Positions 57,860-64,000 of a stretch of 64,000 nt of DNA are shown piece by piece (position 1 is the stretch's first letter; every line of letters starts with the position of its first letter). The notes under the pieces were generated by a model. The model ran no database searches. It saw nothing but the letters and a program-made list of their open reading frames with translations, and was not told the origin of the DNA. The DNA comes from DASUPK01 sp963848955 (GTDB taxonomy: Bacteria > Actinomycetota > Thermoleophilia > Solirubrobacterales > 70-9). The stretch lies in contig CAWKFQ010000027.1 of NCBI GenBank assembly GCA_963848955.1, forward strand, positions 247,438 through 311,437, in the 5' to 3' direction. Both the position numbers and the translations under genes were made by a program.

Positions 57860-60117
57860 CTAGGCGCTGATCGGCTCGCGCTGCGACTCGGGCCGTGACT
57901 CGGTCCCGTGGTGCTCGATGCCGCCCCGGCGGCCGGAGCCCGGCACGCAGCCGGTCCAGCCATGCGGGGAGGTACCAGTTCCAGTCGCCGAGCAGCTTCA
58001 TCGTCGCGGGGAGCAGGACGCCCCGGATGATGGTCGCGTCGATCAGGATCGCGAACGCCAGGCCCACGCCCATCTGCTTGAAGTCGATGAATGAGAGCGT
58101 GGCGAACACGCCGAACACGCGCGACCATGACGATCGCGGCGCTCGTGACCGTGCCGGCCGTGCGCGAGATGCCCTCGCGGACGGCGTCGTCGGTGCTCAT
58201 GCCCCTGTCGTAGAGCTCCCGGACCCTCGACAGGATGAACACGTGGTAGTCCATCGAGAGGCCGAACAGGATCACGAACAGGAACACGGGCAGCCAGTTG
58301 GTGACTCCGCCGTTGGACTCGAAGCCCAGCAGCGACTCGCCGGCCCCGTTCTGGAACACGATCACCAGCACGCCGTAGGCGGCGCCCACGGAGAGCAGGT
58401 TCAGGACGATCGCCTTGATCGGGATCACGATCGAGCGGAACGTGAACAGCATCAGCAGGAACGCCAGGCCGAGGACGAAGATGAACACGAGCGGCATGCG
58501 GTCGCTCGAGGACCTGGTTGAAGTCCTCGGTGCTCGCGGCGCCTCCGGTGACGTTCGCCTCGGCTCCGTCGACCTTCGCCGACCGTGGCCGGGACGAGGT
58601 CGTCGCGGACCTCGTTCAGCGCGGCGACGGATGCGTCGTCGGTTCCGTTGCCTTCGCTCGGCAGCCCGATCTGGGCGACCGTGCCGTCCTCGCTGTAGGT
58701 GACCTCGGCGGGCGCGATGAACGTGTCGGACTCGCCGGCCTGGGCGACCAGCTCGTCGATCGCCGCGGCGACCTCGCCGCTGCGGACGTCGTCGGCCTTG
58801 ACGACGACCTCGTTGACGTTCGCCTTCGTCGGGGAACGCCTCCGTGTAGTGGTCGTAGGTCTGGATGACCGCCAGGTCCTGCGGCAGGTCATCCGATGCC
58901 CGTCTGCGTCGTGGTCATGCTGAGACGCCGGAATCGCCAGCGCGATCAGCAGCCGCGGCCGGCCAGGACGGCCGAGAGCACCGGCCGGCGCATGACGCGC
59001 GCTGACGATCGCGCTCCACAACCGCGACTCGCCCGTCGGGCGCCGCGTGCTCTTCCGTGAGCGGGAGCGGCCCTTCTCGACGCGGTCGCCGAGCCACGCC
59101 AGCACCGCCGGCAGGACCAGCAGCGAGACGAACATCTCGACCGCCACGACGCGACCGTGGCCACCGCGAACGACTCGAACGTCGCCTCGCCGGTGATGAA
59201 CATGCCCGGACATGGCGATCATCACCGTGATGCCGGAGATCATCACCGCGCGGCCCGAGGTCCGCGCGGCCGCCTGCAGCGAGTCCTGCGGGCTCATGCC
59301 CCTCGCCCGCTCCTCGCGCTCGCGGCGCATGTAGAAGAGCGAGTAGTCGACGCCCGACGGCCAGCCCGATCAGCAGGATCAGCGCGCCGACGTTGCCGTC
59401 GAGCGGGAACAGCTGGCTCGGAATGGCCACGAGCGCCATCGTCGCCAGCACGCCCGTCAGGGCCAGCAGCAGCGGCACTCCGGCCGCGACCAGGCCGCCC
59501 AGCGCGACCGCCAGGATGATCAGCGTGAGTGGGCAGGGACAGCATCCCCGCCTTGCCGAGGTCCGCTCGCGAACGTGTCGTTCAGGCTCCTTGTCGGACG
59601 ACGCCGACCCGAACTGCTCGACGTTGTACTCCGGGTTCTCGGCCTGGAGCGCCGTCGACCGCGTCCTCGCTCTCGACCACGTTGTCGCCGGCGTCGACGT
59701 CCGGGCCGGTGATCTCGAAGTCGACCAGCACCGAGTGCCCGTCCTCGGAGACCGCGCCGCCGCCGTCGGCGAACGGGGTGGCGACGTTGGTGACGTGCTC
59801 GGTCGCCGCGAGCTCGGCCGCGGTGCTGCCGCGACCACCGCCTGGAACTCGGGGTCGGTGGCGGCGACTCGCTCGCTCTGGATCAGCACCACCTCCTCGT
59901 TGGGCCGCAGGCCGGCGTCCGTGAGGGCGCGCTCGGCCTGCTGGGACTCGCCCGAGAACGAGTCGACCGCCGAGATGTCCTTCTGCTCGACGACCTGGGC
60001 GCCCATGATCAGGGCCACGGCGTGAACACGAATGCCGAGCCATCCCCAGATGGCCGTCTTGCGATGGGTCGCGCTCCAGTGTGCGGCGCGCTCCGCGATG
60101 TTCGTCTTGCCTTGCAT
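57860..60117 (-). pseudogene. MmpL-type RND transporter, heavily interrupted frame
   Basis: From ATG 60117 (CAGGAGG site) to TAG 57860, about 750 residues in at least eight frame fragments. Seen: AAHWSATHRKTAIWGWLGI, the periplasmic domain with ALTDAGLRPNEEVVLIQS, membrane bundle FLLMLFTFRSIVIPIKAIVL, the conserved LFGLSMDYHVFILSRVREL (GLSMDYHVFL motif), SFIDFKQMGVGLAFAILIDA (proton-relay region) and a GIEHHGTE tail. MmpL proteins export lipids or siderophores. The amount of breakage is extreme, so decay or local low-quality sequence are both possible. Confidence 0.75.
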
Positions 60118-60280
60118 GTCAGCTCCTCCTGTGAGTCGAATGGATTTCATGCCGGCAGCTTCCCTCCGCGGAGGAGCGGTTCCCATGGGGCTGCGCTGGC
60201 GTCTCGCGGTGCGGCCATGCCCGGCCGTTGGTACGGGTAGCCGTATGGGAATCGAAGCGCCGATCGATGACAATCCCGCC

Positions 60281-60635
60281 ATGAAGCGGACCGTCCTGAT
60301 CGTTGACGACCACGCCGGGTTCCGGGCGAGCGCCCGCCGCGTGCTCGAATCCGAGGGCTACTCGGTGATCGCCGAGGCCGCGGACGGCAGTGCCGGCGTG
60401 ACGGCCGCCGCCGAAGCCAATCCCGATGTCGCCCTCGTGGACGTCCAGCTGCCGGACTTCGACGGCTTCGAGGTCACGAAGCGTATGCGCGACGCGGGGG
60501 CAACGCGCCCAGATCGTCCTCATTTCGAGCCACGAGCGCGCCGACTTCGGGTCGCTGATCGACACCAGCGGCGCCGAGGGCTTCGTCTCGAAGGCCGAGC
60601 TGTCGGGGGCTACGCTGGAGGCGCTGCTGCGGTGA
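60281..60635 (+). CDS. Single-domain response regulator (one frameshift)
   Basis: About 118 residues: VLIVDDHAGFRASARRVLE, phospho-acceptor Asp in PDVALVDVQLPDFDG, then after a frame change near 60505 AQIVLISSHERADF and FVSKAELSG with the conserved Lys. There is no DNA-binding output domain. GTGA overlap with the histidine kinase gene that follows, so they form a two-component unit. Confidence 0.85.
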
Positions 60636-62350
60636 GCGGCTGCGGTGGGCGCTGCTCGCGCTGGGGGCGGTGGGCTGATCGCGGGGATCGTCGTCGCCCT
60701 GGTCATGCGGGTCGAGCAGCCACGTGGAGTACCGCGGCTCGAGACCGTCCTCGCCCTCGTCATCGGCTGGGGGTCATCGGCGCGGCACCTGGTCGCCTGA
60801 TGGCGCAGGCCGGAGAACGACTTCAGCCACTGATGACGGCGGACCGGCTTCCTCTTCTTGGGATGGCCAGGCTTCCGACGAAGAACCTTCACCGGTTGCG
60901 CTGGCGGCGACCTCCTGCTGTTCGCCGTCGTCGTCGCCGTCTTCGGCGCCGCCGTCGGCCGGCTCCGCTCGCGTTTCGAGCGCGGCTTCGTTCTCGCCAC
61001 CTATGTCTTCTTCAGCGTTCCGTCACGAGCGTTCCTCCTCTTCGACGACGCCTCATGCGACGGATGCCCCAGCAACATCGTCGCCCCGGGAGGCAACGCC
61101 GACCTCGCGAGCGACATCGACCTCGCGATCAACCTTCTGGTCTGGTCTTCCGGCATCGCCTCGTCTGCTCGGCCGCCACTGGCGCGAGGCGAACGCGCCG
61201 GAACGACGCTCGATGCGCCCGGTCTTCCTCACGGGAGCCGTCATCCTCGTCATCCTCTGCCTCGGCGTAATCGGGGAGATCGTCGGCGACACCGAGTTCG
61301 CGAAAGCCTCCTACTACGCGACGCAGGCCGCGATCCTCCCCCTCCCTACGTCTTCTTGGTGACGCAGGCTCGCGGCCGGCTCGCGCGCGCCGACGCCGTA
61401 AGCGAGCTGGTCGGCCGACTGGGTGGCGACACAAGGCAACTCGACATCCGGCAGGCCTGTCGAACGCGCTTGGCGACCGCTCCCTGGAGCTCGCCTACTG
61501 GGCTTCCCGACTCCCGGCGACCCGCGACGCGCGGGGCCGCCCCATCCAGCTGCCGAGGCGGGCTCGGGACGCCGGCACACGGCCATCGAGCTCGACGGCC
61601 GCCCGTCGCGGCGATGATCCACGACCTGTGCTGAGCGAGGACGGGGCTCTGCTGCAGACCGTCGGGAACGCGGCGGCGCTGGCGCTGGAGAACGAGCGTC
61701 TTGACGCCGAGCTCCGGGCTCGCGTCGAGGAACTGCGAGCGTCGCGAACCCGAATCGTCGAAGCGGGATACGCGGAGCGAAGGCGTGTCGAGCGGGACCT
61801 CCACGACGGAGCCCAGCAGTACCGTGTCGCTCGCCTTGAACATGCGGATGGTGCGGTCCGAGATCCGAGCCGACCCGGACGAGGCCGAGCGCCTGCTCGA
61901 CGGCGTCGGCGAGGAGCTCGACGGAGCGCTCGGAGAGACTGCGCGAGCTGGCGCCGGGGGATCCATCCGGGCGTCCTCACCGACCGCGGGCTGGGCGCGG
62001 CGCTCGAATCGCTGGTGGGGCGTGCGCCGCTCCCGGTGGAGCTCGGACTGCGGATCGGGCGACTGCCGCAGGCGATCGAGGCGGCCGCGTACTACGTGGT
62101 AGCGGAGGCGCTCACGAACGTCGCCAAGTACGCGAAACGCGAAGAGCGCGGTACGTGGAGCTTATCGGAGGATGGACGGAGACGCTGGCGGTGCAGGTCA
62201 GCGACGACGGTATCGGCGGCGCGGACGCGGGATGGCGGAGCGGGCCTGCAGCGGCCTCGCGGACCGGGTGGAGGCACTCGACGGGAGGCTCGACGTCGGA
62301 GCCCTGCCGGCACGGGGACCACGGTCAGCGCGATCATCCCGCTTGGCTGA
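60632..62350 (+). pseudogene. Sensor histidine kinase, NarL-partner type, heavily interrupted frame
   Basis: Fragments from GTG 60632 read LRWALLALGAVG, LIAGIVVALVMRVEQP, DLLLFAVVVAVFGAAVGRL, GRLARADAVSELVGRLG, then ENERLDAELRARVEELRASR, YAERRRVERDLHDGAQQ (phospho-His of HisKA_3) and EAAAYYVVAEALTNVAKYA of the ATPase domain. Many frame changes split it. The kinase is a paralogue of the next gene, about 1.7 kb downstream. Confidence 0.78.
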
Positions 62351-64000
62351 GATCGAGACAACTCTCCGAGAGAAATCGTCGAAAGCTGCTCGCCGCGCTG
62401 ACGGCCGCACAGCGCAGAGCGCGCTGGCGGTCTGGCTCACGCTGACCACCGACCAGGAGCACGACGTCGCGGTGGACCTGGTCGCCGTCTTGATGATCGG
62501 CTGCTCGTTCGCGGGCACCGGGATGTTCGCGTGGTGGCGCCGCCCGGAGAACCTCGTCGGACCCTTGATGTTCCTGACCGGTTTCTTCTGGTTCTTCAAC
62601 GTCTACACGCTCTCGGACACCCAGGCGATCTTCGCGTTCGGTTACATCGTGTCCTCCCTCGGCTACGGGTTCCTGATCCACCTGCTGCTGGTCTTCCCCG
62701 ACGGGCGCCTCGAGACGAGGCTGGAGCGGGCGGTCGCGGCCGGCGGGTACTTCGCGGTCATCGTCCTCCAGTTCCTGGGCGCGTTTCTCATCGACCCCGA
62801 ACTGGACGGGTGCGACGGGTGCCCCGAGAACCCGATTCTGATCACGGACAACCAGGATTACTTCAACGTCTTCAGCTCGATCCAGTCACTCTTCGCGGTC
62901 GCAGTCCTGACTGGCCTGGTGGTGGCCCTGGTGAGGCGATGGCGGACGTGGCCTGCGACCCGGCGCATGCAATTCGCCCCGGTGCTCTGGGCGGGCGGCA
63001 TGAGCCTGACCTTGATCTCGATTCAGCTCGCCGCGTCCGTGTTCGGGATCGACGACGGCCTGCGTCAGACGCTGTTCCTCGTTTCGCTGATCCCGTTCGC
63101 GCTCATCCCCTTCGCATTTCTCGCCGGGTTGCTCCGCAGCCGCATCTCGCGCGCCGAAGCCGTCAGCGACCTCGTGGCGGGACTGGGTGCCGCCGGAGAT
63201 GCGCGCTCGGGGCTCCGCGACGCACTGGCCGAAGCCCTGTCGGACCCCTCGGTCGAGCTCGCGTACTGGGTCCCAGAGACCGAGAGCTATGTCGACGCCG
63301 CAGGCGCCCGGGTGGAGCTCCCTGCCGGTGAAGGCCCGCGCCGGTGGGCCGAGGTGACCCACGACGGGCGGCGGGTCGGGGCGATCGTGCACGGCGGTCG
63401 TCTGGACGATTCGGAAGATCTCGTCGGGACGATCGCGTCGGCCGCCGCGCTCCGGATGGAGAACGAGCGGCTCGACGCCGAGCTCCGCGCCCGCGTCGAG
63501 GAGCTTCGCGCGTCGCGCGCCCGCATCGTCGAGGCGGGCTACGCCGAGCGACGGCGCGTCGAACGCGACCTCCACGACGGCGCCCAGCAGCGTCTGATCT
63601 CGCTCGCCCTCAACCTCAGGCTCGCGAGGTCGAAGCTTGGGGGTGACAGCGAAGCCGCGTCGCTGCTCGACGAGGCCTCAGTCGAGCTGGAGCAGGCGAC
63701 CGCAGAACTGCGCGAGCTCGCCCGCGGCATCCACCCCGGCCTGCTCACCGACCGCGGGCTGGTCCCCGCCGTCGAGGCACTCGCGTTGCGTGCGCCGGTC
63801 CCGGTCGAGCTCAGCGCCGAGGTTGCGCAACGACCGGCGACCGGCGTCGAGGCCGCCGCTTACTTCGTTGTCTCCGAAGCGCTGGCGAACGTCGCCAAGC
63901 ACGCGGGCGCCGAGCAGGCCTCGGTGAAGGTGCTCAGGGACGACGGAATCCTGCTTGTCGAGGTGGCCGACGACGGCGCCGGCGGCGCGGATCCCGAAGG
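62343..64000 (+). CDS. Sensor histidine kinase, HisKA_3/HATPase type (runs off window)
   Basis: At least 552 residues, one uninterrupted frame starting near TTG 62343, overlapping the preceding gene's stop; the end lies outside the window. About six membrane helices (VDLVAVLMIGCSFAGTGMFA, IVSSLGYGFLIHLLLVFPDG, SLTLISIQLAASVF and others), a linker, the RRVERDLHDGAQQRLISLAL phospho-His motif, and an ATPase domain (EAAAYFVVSEALANVAKHA, VEVADDGAGG). It pairs with the response regulator upstream. Confidence 0.9.
   Translation, partial: MAEIETTLREKSSKAARRADGRTAQSALAVWLTLTTDQEHDVAVDLVAVLMIGCSFAGTGMFAWWRRPENLVGPLMFLTGFFWFFNVYTLSDTQAIFAFGYIVSSLGYGFLIHLLLVFPDGRLETRLERAVAAGGYFAVIVLQFLGAFLIDPELDGCDGCPENPILITDNQDYFNVFSSIQSLFAVAVLTGLVVALVRRWRTWPATRRMQFAPVLWAGGMSLTLISIQLAASVFGIDDGLRQTLFLVSLIPFALIPFAFLAGLLRSRISRAEAVSDLVAGLGAAGDARSGLRDALAEALSDPSVELAYWVPETESYVDAAGARVELPAGEGPRRWAEVTHDGRRVGAIVHGGRLDDSEDLVGTIASAAALRMENERLDAELRARVEELRASRARIVEAGYAERRRVERDLHDGAQQRLISLALNLRLARSKLGGDSEAASLLDEASVELEQATAELRELARGIHPGLLTDRGLVPAVEALALRAPVPVELSAEVAQRPATGVEAAAYFVVSEALANVAKHAGAEQASVKVLRDDGILLVEVADDGAGGADPE

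Overview
The window is very G+C-rich actinobacterial DNA. The gene content suggests the class Thermoleophilia (Solirubrobacter/Conexibacter relatives), but this is inferred from gene families, not a phylogeny. Pointers are secreted proteins with collagen-like GPAG repeats, paired ferritin-like exported proteins beside tatA/tatC, an AraC/VOC/UvrA-paralogue cluster, a Rex regulator, an H+-pyrophosphatase, and many plausible leaderless starts (a TAnnnT box 6-7 nt before ATG/GTG). There is no rRNA, CRISPR array, phage or intact insertion sequence. One tRNA (Gln, anticodon CTG) is present.

Layout: 0-4 kb holds small stress-type genes: a STAS protein, two small zinc-ribbon proteins, and a three-gene run of a YciE/DUF892 protein plus two Ser/Arg/Lys-tailed proteins behind a possible SigB-like promoter. 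4-11.5 kb holds AraC + VOC + UvrA paralogue, MsrA, a receiver/thioredoxin-reductase-like fusion, and a second AraC + VOC pair. 11.5-17.4 kb has an ECF sigma/anti-sigma pair, a VOC protein, an amine oxidase-like flavoprotein, a saccharopine-dehydrogenase-like reductase and a group 1/2-type sigma-70. 17.7-21.2 kb has two exported ferritin-like proteins, tatA, tatC and a lysyl-oxidase-like secreted protein. 21.2-27.5 kb has topoisomerase IB, a heterodimeric ABC exporter and a lipoprotein.

27.5-34.4 kb has an HNH remnant beside tRNA-Gln, a ferredoxin-reductase-like flavoprotein, two TrkA-type proteins and two APC-permease/UspA fusions. 34.4-44.3 kb is a long minus-strand block: hppA, DUF1844, YbdK-type ligase, rex, glutaredoxin, tsaD, rimI, tsaB, then tsaE, MBL hydrolase, family 4 UDG and an FmdB-type protein. 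44.3-50.2 kb has a pantothenate operon (DUF2520, panC, panB), MBL hydrolase, YjbQ, a beta-propeller protein and a ROK kinase. 50.2-57.7 kb has an acyltransferase, membrane proteins, a serine hydrolase and canonical uvrA. 57.8-64 kb has an MmpL-like transporter, a single-domain response regulator and two tandem histidine kinases, the second running off the window.

Many conserved genes (panB, tsaD, uvrA, ABC, TrkA, APC, MmpL, histidine kinase) are interrupted by single-base frame changes, often at short homopolymers. Sequencing or assembly indels are the simplest explanation, so reading frames were rejoined where homology is clear. The most unusual non-coding signals are a 71-bp hairpin repeat in two copies and a family of tiny 18-19 codon ORFs beginning (M/V/L)RPxR that overlap the stop and start codons of adjacent genes.
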